Part shown: positions 6,079 through 14,464 of the stretch, in pieces
Layout of the letters: every line of letters begins with the position of its first letter
Numbering within the stretch: position 1 is the stretch's first letter
Assembly (NCBI GenBank): GCA_964578485.1
Contig: CAZODA010000069.1
Location: 1-14,780, forward strand
Origin: CAZODA01 sp964578485
Lineage (GTDB): Bacteria > Bacteroidota > Bacteroidia > Bacteroidales > Marinilabiliaceae
Reading direction: 5' to 3'
DNA length: 14,780 bases
The notes under the pieces: generated by a model
What the model saw: only the letters and a program-made list of their open reading frames with translations
What the model was told of the DNA's origin: nothing
The model's database searches: none
Program-made: the position numbers and the translations under genes

Positions 6079-7617
6079 ATGACTGAACAAAGAGCAGCAG
6101 GTGTATTAATGCATATTTCGTCATTACCCGGAAGGTTTGGAATTGGAAATCTTGGTCCTGAAGCATATCGATTTGTTGATTTCTTAGTAAAGACCAAACA
6201 TAAATATTGGCAAATTCTTCCTTTGAACCCTTTATCTGAAGATCTGTCGTGGTCTCCATATAGTCCTGTATCTGCTTTTGCCGGAAATTCATTATTTATC
6301 AGCCCTGATATTTTGGCAGATGAAAAACTGATTGTAAAAAGTGATTTTATAAAATGGGAAAAGAAAGCGGGTAGAAAGATAAATTACAAAGAAGCTTCTG
6401 CTATGTATAAGGAGCTAACGATACAAGCCTGGAATAATTTTAAAATACAAGCTAAACTTTCTGAGAGTGATAACTTTAAGGACTTTTGTAAACAAGAATC
6501 TTTTTGGTTGCATGATTATGCTTTATTTGTTCTTTTTAAGGAGCTTTTTGCCGGAAGGCCTTGGAATAAGTGGCCTGACGATATAAAAATGCGCAAGAAA
6601 AATATACTAAAGGAGTATTCTTCAAAGTATAAAGAGAGACTTGACTTGGAAAAATTTAGGCAGTTCCTATTTCATCGTCAATGGATGGCTTTAAAAAAAT
6701 ATGCAAATATCAATGGGATTAAAATTATAGGAGATCTCCCAATATACGTAGGTTATGATAACGCTGATGTGTGGAGCAATCCTCATCTTTTTAAGCTTAA
6801 TTCTGACAGATCGCTATATGCAATTGCCGGTGTACCGCCGGATTATTTTAGCGAAACAGGACAGTTATGGAATATGCCGGTTTATGATTGGAAGGCTGTT
6901 AAAAAAGAAAAATTCAAATGGTGGTTAAAACGGATTGCAAAAAATCTGGAATTGACAAATTTCTTGCGCCTTGATCATTTTAGAGGCTTCGTTGACTATT
7001 GGGAGGTTAGAGCAGAGGAAAAAACAGCTGTTAACGGCAGTTGGGTTAAAGGACCCGGCAAAGAATTGTTTGTCTTAATTAAAAATCTATATCCTGAGAT
7101 GCCTTTTATAGCAGAAGACCTTGGAGAAATAGATAATTCAGTTTATTCCCTTAGAGATGAATTTAATTTGCCGGGTATGAGAATTCTGCAGTTTGCATTT
7201 ACAGCTGATCTGCCATCATCGGTTCACTTACCCCATAATTACACCCAAAATAGTGTTGTCTATACAGGAACACACGATAATAATACTACAAAAGGATGGT
7301 TTAAAAATGAATTATCGCATGAGAAAAGAAAATTGTTGCGCCTTTATGCAGGTGTTAAACCAAAACCCGGAAATTGTCATAATATTTTAAATCGTTTGGC
7401 ATGGTCATCGAATGCCGGCCTGGCAATTATTCCAATGCAAGATTTGTTGGGCTTGGGAAGTCGATCACAAATGAATAGACCTGCTACAACAAAAGGAAAC
7501 TGGGTATGGCGATTAAAAAAAATACCTGTCAACAAGAAATTCATCAACAAGCTAAAAGAAAAGCTTTATATATACGGACGAAGTGAAAAAATAAAGGGAG
7601 AACAATTAAAAATATAA
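6079..7617 (+). CDS. malQ: 4-alpha-glucanotransferase (amylomaltase, GH77)
   Basis: A 512-residue enzyme that transfers alpha-1,4-glucan segments between malto-oligosaccharides, releasing glucose and lengthening acceptors. The start MTEQRAAGVLMHISSLPGRF is typical of the family. The ATG at 6079 is preferred over an in-frame TTG at 6049. Catalytic residues are visible as Asp299 in RLDHFRGF (nucleophile), Glu346 in IAEDLG (acid/base) and Asp400 in GTHDNNT. Their spacing is close to that of the compact Thermus amylomaltase (about 500 residues). There is no N-terminal CBM20 extension such as the long Bacteroides-type MalQ proteins carry. With glgX just upstream it forms a glycogen/maltodextrin breakdown pair, co-transcribed or tandemly regulated; the 190-base gap leaves both possible. 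Confidence 0.94.
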   Translation: MTEQRAAGVLMHISSLPGRFGIGNLGPEAYRFVDFLVKTKHKYWQILPLNPLSEDLSWSPYSPVSAFAGNSLFISPDILADEKLIVKSDFIKWEKKAGRKINYKEASAMYKELTIQAWNNFKIQAKLSESDNFKDFCKQESFWLHDYALFVLFKELFAGRPWNKWPDDIKMRKKNILKEYSSKYKERLDLEKFRQFLFHRQWMALKKYANINGIKIIGDLPIYVGYDNADVWSNPHLFKLNSDRSLYAIAGVPPDYFSETGQLWNMPVYDWKAVKKEKFKWWLKRIAKNLELTNFLRLDHFRGFVDYWEVRAEEKTAVNGSWVKGPGKELFVLIKNLYPEMPFIAEDLGEIDNSVYSLRDEFNLPGMRILQFAFTADLPSSVHLPHNYTQNSVVYTGTHDNNTTKGWFKNELSHEKRKLLRLYAGVKPKPGNCHNILNRLAWSSNAGLAIIPMQDLLGLGSRSQMNRPATTKGNWVWRLKKIPVNKKFINKLKEKLYIYGRSEKIKGEQLKI

Positions 7618-7629
7618 ATTTATATTTTT
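7608..7629. terminator. AT-only palindrome between convergent genes
   Basis: A perfect 22-base palindrome, AAAAATATAAA followed by its reverse complement, overlaps the malQ stop codon. It is followed by one further T and lies between malQ and the convergent minus-strand gene. Its position suits a bidirectional terminator, but a stem made only of A-T pairs would be weak. Confidence 0.3.
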
Positions 7630-7668
7630 TATAAACCTTATATAGAAATAATTTTCTAAGCTTTACAA

Positions 7669-8271
7669 TTAATCAACCATTTCACAACTAAGTTTTGCAA
7701 TACAACTATTTGAATAAACTTCAATGATTTTTAAAACTTTATCATTTGACAGATTTTTAATAGTTCTGCTATATTCTTTTACAAAAGAGAATAATTCACT
7801 AATTAAGTATTTATGAATCATTTTTTCAAGTTCATAGCTGCCGGTAACATATATCTCGCGCTCTATTTCACGACCGGTAATTCTTTTTTTCTCCAATTCT
7901 GAATAATTAGAATTGTTGTTGATCTCATATAAAGAATCTTGATACTCTTCACTGTTTAATATTATAAAAGAAAGTGCAACCCTTCTCCTTGTGGGGAGAT
8001 TGTATAAATATTGACTGGTTTTTTGGGAGATTTTATCATATAACTCAACAGGAATCATTTGGCCCGATGAGTAATTATAAGCTATACTTAAAATGAAATC
8101 ATTAATATGACCGGGGCTTTTGCTGTTTTCATAAAACAACCATTTTAAATAATTTGCCTTAATCATAAAACCATATTCAATCATAGCATGATTGATATCT
8201 GATGTAACTGTAAGTCTGTTGTCTTCATTAAGCATTTCTGAAGGATGAACCAGAATAAGTTTTTTCATCAT
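7669..8271 (-). CDS. Unrecognised 200-residue protein
   Basis: I do not recognise this protein. It starts MMKKLILVHPSEM, is 200 residues long (or 199 from the second ATG), and has no convincing signal peptide or membrane segment, so it is probably cytoplasmic. The middle holds a basic patch LPTRRRVALSF (about residues 92-102) and a KKRITGREIEREIYVTGS stretch. The C-terminal half is rich in alternating charged and hydrophobic residues, suggesting helices, and it ends with two cysteines (Cys190, Cys196). Codon and base use look like the neighbours. It converges with malQ and is divergent from the OmpA-type gene across about 310 bases, so it may share a regulatory region with the envelope cluster. 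It is a real gene by length and frame integrity, but any function would be a guess. Confidence 0.7.
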   Translation of the reverse strand: MMKKLILVHPSEMLNEDNRLTVTSDINHAMIEYGFMIKANYLKWLFYENSKSPGHINDFILSIAYNYSSGQMIPVELYDKISQKTSQYLYNLPTRRRVALSFIILNSEEYQDSLYEINNNSNYSELEKKRITGREIEREIYVTGSYELEKMIHKYLISELFSFVKEYSRTIKNLSNDKVLKIIEVYSNSCIAKLSCEMVD

Positions 8272-8581
8272 TTAAATTTTAAAGTTAGTGGTAAAGAACA
8301 ATTAAATATTGTATGTTTTTTTCTTTATTTTAAAGAAAAAATCTTTATCTATTTTGACATTTCAAATTTACTCAATTGATTAATATTATTTTATTGATTC
8401 TTTAATTTTTCATATAAGAATTTAGCTTGTTGGTCAAAAAACAACAATTAATGTTAAAACTATCTTAAAGAAAATATTAATAAAAGTTTCTTTTTTTTTG
8501 TTTTTTGTAACATGAGTAAAACTTATTCGTATTATACATTTGTTAACAACAACTTATTATAATAATCTCAAAACCAAAAAA
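8272..8581. other. Divergent intergenic region, AT-rich
   Basis: This very AT-rich spacer of about 310 bases lies between the minus-strand hypothetical gene and the OmpA-type gene. An 11-pair hairpin (8317-8327 with 8331-8341, three-base loop) is made of a T-run/A-run with one C-G pair. A weaker TTGTTG/CAACAA pair lies at 8427-8432 and 8442-8447. A run of nine Ts precedes position 8500. No gene or RNA family is recognisable. Promoters for both flanking genes should be here. Confidence 0.55.
8535..8542 (+). promoter_or_regulatory. -7-like element TACATTTG upstream of the envelope cluster
   Basis: TACATTTG is an exact match to the Bacteroidota -7 consensus TAnnTTTG. It lies 39 bases before the ATG at 8582, giving a plausible 30-odd base leader. 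No good TTTG sits at the usual -33 position; the nearest, at 8504-8507, is too far by about eight bases. The call therefore rests on the -7 element alone. Confidence 0.3.
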
Positions 8582-11059
8582 ATGAGAAGGGTCATACTTA
8601 CATTGTTAGTATTAATGACTTCCATAATTGTGGGAGTGTCACAGGAAAATCCTCCAATCCCTAAAGATCAATTTAAAATAGCCGGGGAAGAAATCGGTTT
8701 TTCTATTGATAAGAAATTAGTAGAAGGAGATTCTTTTTATAAAAAAGGTCTGTATGAAAGAGCTTATCGCGCATATTTAGATTTGTTTGAGCTTAACAAA
8801 AATCTCCCCACCTTAAATTATAAGATGGGCATCAGTGCTTTGTATGGTGGTAAAGCTGACGAAGCTTTGTCTTACTTTTTATTAATGGATACTGCATATA
8901 CTTCCGATCATTATTACCAATATGGAAAAGCACTACAAGCAGTAATGGATTATAAAAAGGCCGATGAAGCTTATCAGAAATATTTTAATTCATTAAACAG
9001 TTGGCAGAGAAGACATTTCAAAAAAGAATATGAACAATTAATGCGTGAATGTGAATTTGGCGCTAATGTTGTTGGGGACTCTGTTCCTTGCTTTATAATT
9101 AATATGGGGCCGGCTACAAATAGTTACTATGACGAATATGCCGCAGTTGAATTTATTGAAGGAAAGCAACTATATTATACAACAAGACGGCCCGATAAAA
9201 CACCTACAAATCCTGTACATAGAAACTCCCAATATGAAAGGATAAAAAAAGCTGAATTAACTTATGGAGAAGCTATGGAGGGTGAAAATATCAAGCAAAT
9301 TTCTGCATCCGGACATTATAGCGTTGCAGGATGGTCGGAAGATAATCAGGTCTTATATGTATATTCAGGAAAACGTAAAAATGGACAAATTAAAGCAGCA
9401 TATTACTATAAAGATAAATTTAAAAGACCAAGACGCCTAAAAGGTGCTGTAAATAGAAAAGCTTTTAAATTTACAACCATTTCAGTAAGTAATAAAGGAG
9501 AAGCATATTTCGTGTCGGATCGCCCCGGTGGAGAAGGAGGAAAAGATATATGGACGGCCCGGAAAAAAGGTAAATATAGATTCTCAAAACCTGTAAATCT
9601 TGGCTCCTTGATAAATACCCCTTATGATGAAGAAGCTGTTTATATTACTCCCGATGGTAAAAATCTTTATTTTTCATCAAATGGGCATCCGGGATATGGG
9701 GGTTATGATATATATAAAAGTGAAAAACAAATAGATGATACTTGGGGAGAACCTGTTAATCTTGGATATCCTATAAATAGTCCGGCTGATGATATGTTTT
9801 ATTTCCCTTCTTCGGATTCATTGCTTGCATTTTTTTCTTCAGAACGCCCCGAAGGATATGGAGGACTTGATATTTATAAAATTATAAAAGATGTTAGAAC
9901 TCCATTTAGTTTGTGGGGAGAGGTTATAGATCAAGGAACAGGAGAAATATTAACTGCCAATGTAACTTTAGTAGATTTTGTACATAATTATCCGGTGGCA
10001 GTAACAGTATCAGATTCATTATCCGGAGAATATTATTTGGATGTTGATGATGTTGGAAATTATGTGCTTCAAGTTGATGTTGCAGGATATAGAACTGTGA
10101 TTGATACCCTTGAAATGCCAACAAAACGGAATAGCAGGATAAGAAAAGATTATTACCTTGAGAAACTATCACATCCTTATACAATATGGGGAAATATAAC
10201 CGATCAAAAAACAGGCAATCCTATACAGGCCGAAATTTTAATTAAGCCCGAAAATGAAGATTCTGCCACTTATCGGGTATTTACAAATAGAGTTTCAGGA
10301 TATTATTCTATCACCTTAGAAGATAAGAAAAATATTGAAATAGAGGTTGTTGCAAAAGATTATTATTCCCAAATTCTCCCATTGAATGTAGATGAAATGG
10401 CAGGGGAGAGGGAAGAGAAATCATTTGAACTTTTGCGTAGTATAAGGATTTACACTTTGACGGGTATCGTTCAGGAAGAAAATACACGAAACCCTGTTCA
10501 AGCAAGTTTCCGAATAACAAAACCGGGTGAAACTGAAGAAGTCTCCATTATTTTTGCAGATAGTATTTCCGGTCGTTACCATATTGAAATGGAGGATGTA
10601 GGACCATACTTGGTGGAGGTTAATGCCGATGGATATTTTTATTTAAATATACCGGTACATTTTAATCCTGATTCTACCTTGCAAGTGAAAAATATCACTA
10701 TGCAAAAAATGAGTATGGGAACTAAGATTGTTATTGAAAATATTTTGTTCACAACAGGACAGTCAACTTTAAGAGCTGAGTCATATCCGGAGTTAAATAA
10801 ATTGGTAAGATTGCTTAAAGAAAATGAAACAGTTCGTATCGAAGTGTCAGGACACACTGATAATGTAGGATCTGCAGCACTTAACAGAAAATTATCTCGT
10901 GAAAGAGCTTTTACAGTAAAAAATTATCTTGAATCTCAAGGAATTGAACCAAGTCGTATTGAATATGAAGGTTATGGCTTTGACAGACCAATAGAATCGA
11001 ATAATACGGCCGAAGGTAGAGCAGCTAATAGAAGAGTAGAGATTGAAGTGCTTGAATAA
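8582..11059 (+). CDS. OmpA-family envelope protein: TPR-like, PD40 propeller, three regulatory domains, OmpA C-terminus
   Basis: An 825-residue exported protein. The signal peptide is MRRVILTLLVLMTSIIVGVS, cut near Gln21, with no lipobox cysteine. Residues about 46-141 are TPR-like helical repeats (KKGLYERAYRAYLDLF, KADEAYQKYF). Residues about 176-436 form a PD40-type beta-propeller, shown by the repeated signature GGKDIW, GGYDIY, GGLDIY preceded by YFxS blocks. Three carboxypeptidase-like regulatory repeats follow (about 444-526, 535-618, 626-711), beginning LWGEVIDQGTGE, IWGNITDQKTGN and LTGIVQEENTRN. The C-terminal OmpA domain (714-825) has GHTDNVG and LSRERA, with Asp760 and Arg775 at the spacing used to bind peptidoglycan. 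The ATG at 8582 is chosen over an upstream TTG because it begins the signal peptide. The domain order is that of PorE of the type IX secretion system, which has one regulatory domain and a lipid anchor. It leads a three-gene unit. Confidence 0.88.
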   Translation: MRRVILTLLVLMTSIIVGVSQENPPIPKDQFKIAGEEIGFSIDKKLVEGDSFYKKGLYERAYRAYLDLFELNKNLPTLNYKMGISALYGGKADEALSYFLLMDTAYTSDHYYQYGKALQAVMDYKKADEAYQKYFNSLNSWQRRHFKKEYEQLMRECEFGANVVGDSVPCFIINMGPATNSYYDEYAAVEFIEGKQLYYTTRRPDKTPTNPVHRNSQYERIKKAELTYGEAMEGENIKQISASGHYSVAGWSEDNQVLYVYSGKRKNGQIKAAYYYKDKFKRPRRLKGAVNRKAFKFTTISVSNKGEAYFVSDRPGGEGGKDIWTARKKGKYRFSKPVNLGSLINTPYDEEAVYITPDGKNLYFSSNGHPGYGGYDIYKSEKQIDDTWGEPVNLGYPINSPADDMFYFPSSDSLLAFFSSERPEGYGGLDIYKIIKDVRTPFSLWGEVIDQGTGEILTANVTLVDFVHNYPVAVTVSDSLSGEYYLDVDDVGNYVLQVDVAGYRTVIDTLEMPTKRNSRIRKDYYLEKLSHPYTIWGNITDQKTGNPIQAEILIKPENEDSATYRVFTNRVSGYYSITLEDKKNIEIEVVAKDYYSQILPLNVDEMAGEREEKSFELLRSIRIYTLTGIVQEENTRNPVQASFRITKPGETEEVSIIFADSISGRYHIEMEDVGPYLVEVNADGYFYLNIPVHFNPDSTLQVKNITMQKMSMGTKIVIENILFTTGQSTLRAESYPELNKLVRLLKENETVRIEVSGHTDNVGSAALNRKLSRERAFTVKNYLESQGIEPSRIEYEGYGFDRPIESNNTAEGRAANRRVEIEVLE

Positions 11060-11137
11060 ATAAATTACCTTGAACTTGATATGATAATTTTATATGTATT
11101 AAAAAAAAGATTTTAAAAAAAACTAATAGTGAAATCT

Positions 11138-12859
11138 ATGAAGGCGTTAAATCTAATTCAGATATTGTTGATCTCAATAGCATTATTATTTAATGGATGT
11201 AAGCAGGACGATATTTTTGTAACATTTGATAATTCAGATGATAACAGAAGCCTTGCCATAGCAGGCCCCTTTGCCAAATTTAATTTTTTTATGAAAGACT
11301 TTCTTGATGAAATAGATGATGAAGATTTCATGATTAAAGTGGCTGAAGACGGATTGCTTTCGATCAACTTTAAAGAGGAAATATCTTTTGAATGGGATGA
11401 TTTTGTAGTTCTTGATGATATTAATGAAACATGGTATTACTCTTACTTAAAATCAGGCACCGTTTTAAAAAGCAATACAATTGAAAAAATTGAACGACTT
11501 AAATTTAATCATAAGTCTGATGTGCGCTATGATATGATAGAATTGTATAGTGGTATTTTGAATATGATATTGGATGTAAATCCCGGACTTAGCGGATACG
11601 TAAATATCACTTTCCCCGAAATTTATGAAAATGATAAGGAATTGACTTTTAATTTTAATGTTGATAGTTACAACAGACACTTTGTCCTTTCCAACCATTC
11701 ACTCGCCAATTCAGAAATTATTTTTAAACAGGATCCGGATAATATAAGTGGAGAAGAATTCAGCTATATTACTGTTGTTACTACAATTAATCTTGAAGCT
11801 GATGGCAGTTGGCCGGCTCCCCAAGGACCAAATTTATCCCCCGTAGATGATGATGTTACTTTGTTTCTCTCCTTATCAAATATGGAGCATGAAATAGCCT
11901 ATGGTTATTTTGGAGTTCAAAAATCAGAAGAATCTAATTTATCTGTTTCTATGGAGATTTTTGAAGAATTGGAGAAAGGAACCGGTAAGATAGAAATTGG
12001 AGGCTTCTCCCTTGACCTTGAGGGAATGAATGCATATGGCGTTCCTCTTTCTGTTCAAATTAAAGATTTAAGGTTTTATGAGGAAGCAGATGCTGATCCG
12101 GATTTTCCCGATTGGTTGTTATTTGATAAAAATCAACAACAAATGGATGTGGTATTGAATATTGGACCCGCTGAATATGGGCCTTCATTAATACCCACTC
12201 CTTTTTCCCTAGGTGATAGGGCTATCAATCATGAAAACACCAATATTGTTGACATCCTTAATGAGTTTCCAAATAAGATGTTGGCTGATTTTATTGCAAC
12301 ATCAAATTATTATAACGATCCCGAACATTCAAATTATGATCCTAATAATCCAAAGCAAAATGTCGTAAGCAGAATGTCAGAATTGAAAACCGACGTGGCA
12401 GTTGAGGTTCCTGTATGGTTTAGAGCTGAAGCTTATTTAAGAAGCGATACTGTGGACTTTGATTTTAACGATATGATAGGAGATGATGAAGAGGATGTGA
12501 GAAAAATAAAAGACCTAGCATTATACTTGAGCTTTTCTAATAGTATTCCTTTTGAATTGAATATAACTGCTACGGTAATCGATGGAGAGGGAAATTATAT
12601 TTCAGATTTATTGAAAGACCAATATTTTATTAAAGCAGGAAATCTTGTTGATGGTAAAGTGATGGAACCTGAACAAACAGAATTTGTTGTTAGAATTTCA
12701 GAGGATCAAATAAGTGATTTTATCGATAAAAATGCAATGGAATTAGTGCTGGAAACAAAAATTTCAACTGCAAATGAAGGTAAAGAGTTAGTGAAAGTAT
12801 TTGATGATACCGGATTGACAGGAGTTTTATCATTTGAAATAGAAGGACAGATACCCTAA
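11138..12859 (+). CDS. Lipoprotein, probably outer-membrane and possibly surface-exposed, unknown family
   Basis: A 573-residue protein starting at the ATG 11138; an in-frame GTG at 11129 is less likely. The signal peptide MKALNLIQILLISIALL ends in the lipobox LFNGC, with the lipidated cysteine at residue 21. The residues after it, KQDD, are acidic at +3 and +4, as in lipoprotein export signals that route Bacteroidota lipoproteins to the cell surface (known for Capnocytophaga and Bacteroides; application here is inference). The rest is acidic and looks beta-rich, with no membrane segment. A stretch reads NMEHEIAYGYFGVQ near the middle. I do not recognise the family. It lies 78 bases after the OmpA-type gene and 45 bases before the barrel gene, without a terminator between, so it is most likely co-transcribed with them as part of one envelope complex. 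Confidence 0.8.
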   Translation: MKALNLIQILLISIALLFNGCKQDDIFVTFDNSDDNRSLAIAGPFAKFNFFMKDFLDEIDDEDFMIKVAEDGLLSINFKEEISFEWDDFVVLDDINETWYYSYLKSGTVLKSNTIEKIERLKFNHKSDVRYDMIELYSGILNMILDVNPGLSGYVNITFPEIYENDKELTFNFNVDSYNRHFVLSNHSLANSEIIFKQDPDNISGEEFSYITVVTTINLEADGSWPAPQGPNLSPVDDDVTLFLSLSNMEHEIAYGYFGVQKSEESNLSVSMEIFEELEKGTGKIEIGGFSLDLEGMNAYGVPLSVQIKDLRFYEEADADPDFPDWLLFDKNQQQMDVVLNIGPAEYGPSLIPTPFSLGDRAINHENTNIVDILNEFPNKMLADFIATSNYYNDPEHSNYDPNNPKQNVVSRMSELKTDVAVEVPVWFRAEAYLRSDTVDFDFNDMIGDDEEDVRKIKDLALYLSFSNSIPFELNITATVIDGEGNYISDLLKDQYFIKAGNLVDGKVMEPEQTEFVVRISEDQISDFIDKNAMELVLETKISTANEGKELVKVFDDTGLTGVLSFEIEGQIP

Positions 12860-12904
12860 GTTTTTATTAAATGAACCGTAAAATTCAATCAACCAAAATA
12901 TAAA

Positions 12905-14344
12905 ATGATGAAGATTAGATTTATATTCAATATTATACTGATTCTGTTTGTGATTGTGATGCCAATTGCTGCACAATCTCCTATGGCCTTGTATTACATG
13001 GAAACAATCCCACAAGCGTCATTTGTTAATCCTGCTATGCAACCACGTGCAAATGGCTTCATTGCATTACCCGGTAGTAATTTTTTACTTCATAGTGATC
13101 TGGCTTTTAATAATATTTTTCAAGATATAGGAAATAATGAGTATGTAAGTCCTATAAGTTCAAGGTATAACTATAATAAACTCTATAGGGCGACGGGTAA
13201 ATCTACTTCTATTATTCCTAATATAGATCTTAATGTATTAGGCTTTGGCTTTAGATATGGGAAAGATTATTTCACCTTTGGGTTTGGGGTGAAAAGCAAT
13301 ATGCAATTTGGCTTGCCAACCGATATGTTTAAAATTCTTGAAAATGGCTTTCCACACGGACAAAAACTTGACTTGTCAACATTCAGAATGAGAGCTATGG
13401 CATATAAAGAGTTTTCTTTTGGCTATAGCCGACAATGGGATGACCTTTTTACCTTTGGTGTAAGTGTTAAACCTTTGTTTGGTATGATGGCTGCCGAAAC
13501 CAATATTAAATCCTTCAGTCTGTTGACGACAAGAACACAGTGGGACTTGAATGTAAATGGAAGCGTCCATTCTTCTGCACCTTTTGATGTTATCGAAGGA
13601 GAAAATGAAGGAGATTTCCCTGATTCAATAGAAGACAGAGAATTAAGTGACAACGATGTTGTGAGTTATTTTACTTCCTTTAAAAATCCGGGTATAGCAT
13701 TTGACCTTGGTTCTGTATATCAGCATAATGACGATTGGTCGTTTTCGGCTGCATTAACTAACCTTGGCTTTATTACTTGGAAAGAAGATTTGAACAGCCT
13801 GTCATTTAAAGGCTCATATACTTTTGATGGAATTAATATCGATGAATCCAATAAAGATGATTTAGATGATGAATTTGAAGCTGTAGTTGATTCTATAAAA
13901 GATATAATAGATTTTAATGTAGGACATAAAAAGTTTTCAAGTGGATTGACACCGGGCCTGTACCTTGGAGCTTCTTATCATTTTAACCACTTTATTGATT
14001 TTGGCTTTTTATCGCGAAGCTTATTTGAAAAATATAATTTTAGACAAGACTTTAACTTGTCGGCTAATATTCAACCATATAGCTTTGTTGCACTAAATTT
14101 AAATTATAGTCTTAGTCTCAGAGGAGCAAACGGTATTGGAGGTGGATTTACTATACTCGCAGGACCACTACAATTATATCTGTTGGCCGACTATATACCT
14201 ATTTATTATTCAGAAATTTATTTTGACGACGAAGAAGATTCCTTCCCTATGTTTCCAAAACAAAAGGAGCTAAGTCTGAAATTCGGACTTAATTTAACCT
14301 TTGGACGTAATGGATATCAAGATTCTCCAATGATCAGAAAATAG
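12905..14344 (+). CDS. DUF5723-type outer-membrane beta-barrel protein
   Basis: A 479-residue protein with a Sec signal peptide, MMKIRFIFNIILILFVIVMP, cut after IAAQ near residue 24. The mature N-terminus (YYMETIPQASFVNPAMQPR, then GFIALPG) is the pattern I associate with the DUF5723 family of Bacteroidota outer-membrane proteins. That family is distantly like the PorV/FadL and PorP/SprF barrels in having an NPA motif near the start. Downstream, alternating hydrophobic and aromatic strands (FTFGVSVKPLFG, FSSGLTPGLYLGASYHF, LSLKFGLNLTFGRN) suit a barrel. A strongly acidic loop around residues 231-255 and 313-330 is probably exposed. It is the last gene of the cluster and is followed by repeat DNA. 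The family assignment is from memory of the motif; the barrel prediction is inference. Confidence 0.8.
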   Translation: MMKIRFIFNIILILFVIVMPIAAQSPMALYYMETIPQASFVNPAMQPRANGFIALPGSNFLLHSDLAFNNIFQDIGNNEYVSPISSRYNYNKLYRATGKSTSIIPNIDLNVLGFGFRYGKDYFTFGFGVKSNMQFGLPTDMFKILENGFPHGQKLDLSTFRMRAMAYKEFSFGYSRQWDDLFTFGVSVKPLFGMMAAETNIKSFSLLTTRTQWDLNVNGSVHSSAPFDVIEGENEGDFPDSIEDRELSDNDVVSYFTSFKNPGIAFDLGSVYQHNDDWSFSAALTNLGFITWKEDLNSLSFKGSYTFDGINIDESNKDDLDDEFEAVVDSIKDIIDFNVGHKKFSSGLTPGLYLGASYHFNHFIDFGFLSRSLFEKYNFRQDFNLSANIQPYSFVALNLNYSLSLRGANGIGGGFTILAGPLQLYLLADYIPIYYSEIYFDDEEDSFPMFPKQKELSLKFGLNLTFGRNGYQDSPMIRK

Positions 14345-14385
14345 TCATCAATGATCAGTCATCAGTAATCAGTGAAGATTAGTAG

Positions 14386-14409
14386 AGACGTTGCATGCAA
14401 CGTCTTTTT
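14386..14409 (+). terminator. Perfect 20-base palindrome plus T-run after the barrel gene
   Basis: AGACGTTGCA followed directly by TGCAACGTCT (14386-14405) is perfectly self-complementary, and positions 14405-14409 are TTTTT. It lies 41 bases after the stop and would serve as an intrinsic terminator for the envelope cluster. The sequence also matches a widespread repeat, GTAGAGACGTTGCATGCAACGTCTCTAC (known from Bacteroidota and cyanobacteria; recollection), whose right end is missing here, so it may be a repeat doing terminator duty. Confidence 0.6.
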
Positions 14410-14426
14410 ACGTGATATCGATACGC

Positions 14427-14460
14427 AAAAACCAGCATATTTTGGTAATTTAACGACCCT
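14427..14460 (+). repeat. Direct repeat, copy 1
   Basis: The stretch AAAAACCAGCATATTTTGG and the bases after it (to 14460) match 14740-14773, which begins AAAAACCCGCATATTTTGG. The sequences are near identical for about 25 bases and then diverge before a CCCC-containing segment. The two copies are 313 bases apart in the same orientation and bracket the other right-flank repeats. Confidence 0.6.
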
Positions 14461-14464
14461 ACTG

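Noticed and set aside
7193..7390. Second plus-strand frame inside malQ
   Set aside because: It lies wholly within the GH77 catalytic region in another frame and has low-complexity composition.
8582..11059. Direct assignment as PorE
   Set aside because: The domain order matches, but there is no lipobox, there are three regulatory domains instead of one, and the neighbours are not porP/K/L/M/N.
12905..14344. PorP/SprF family membership for the barrel
   Set aside because: At 479 residues it is much longer than PorP/SprF (about 300), and its N-terminal motif fits DUF5723 better.
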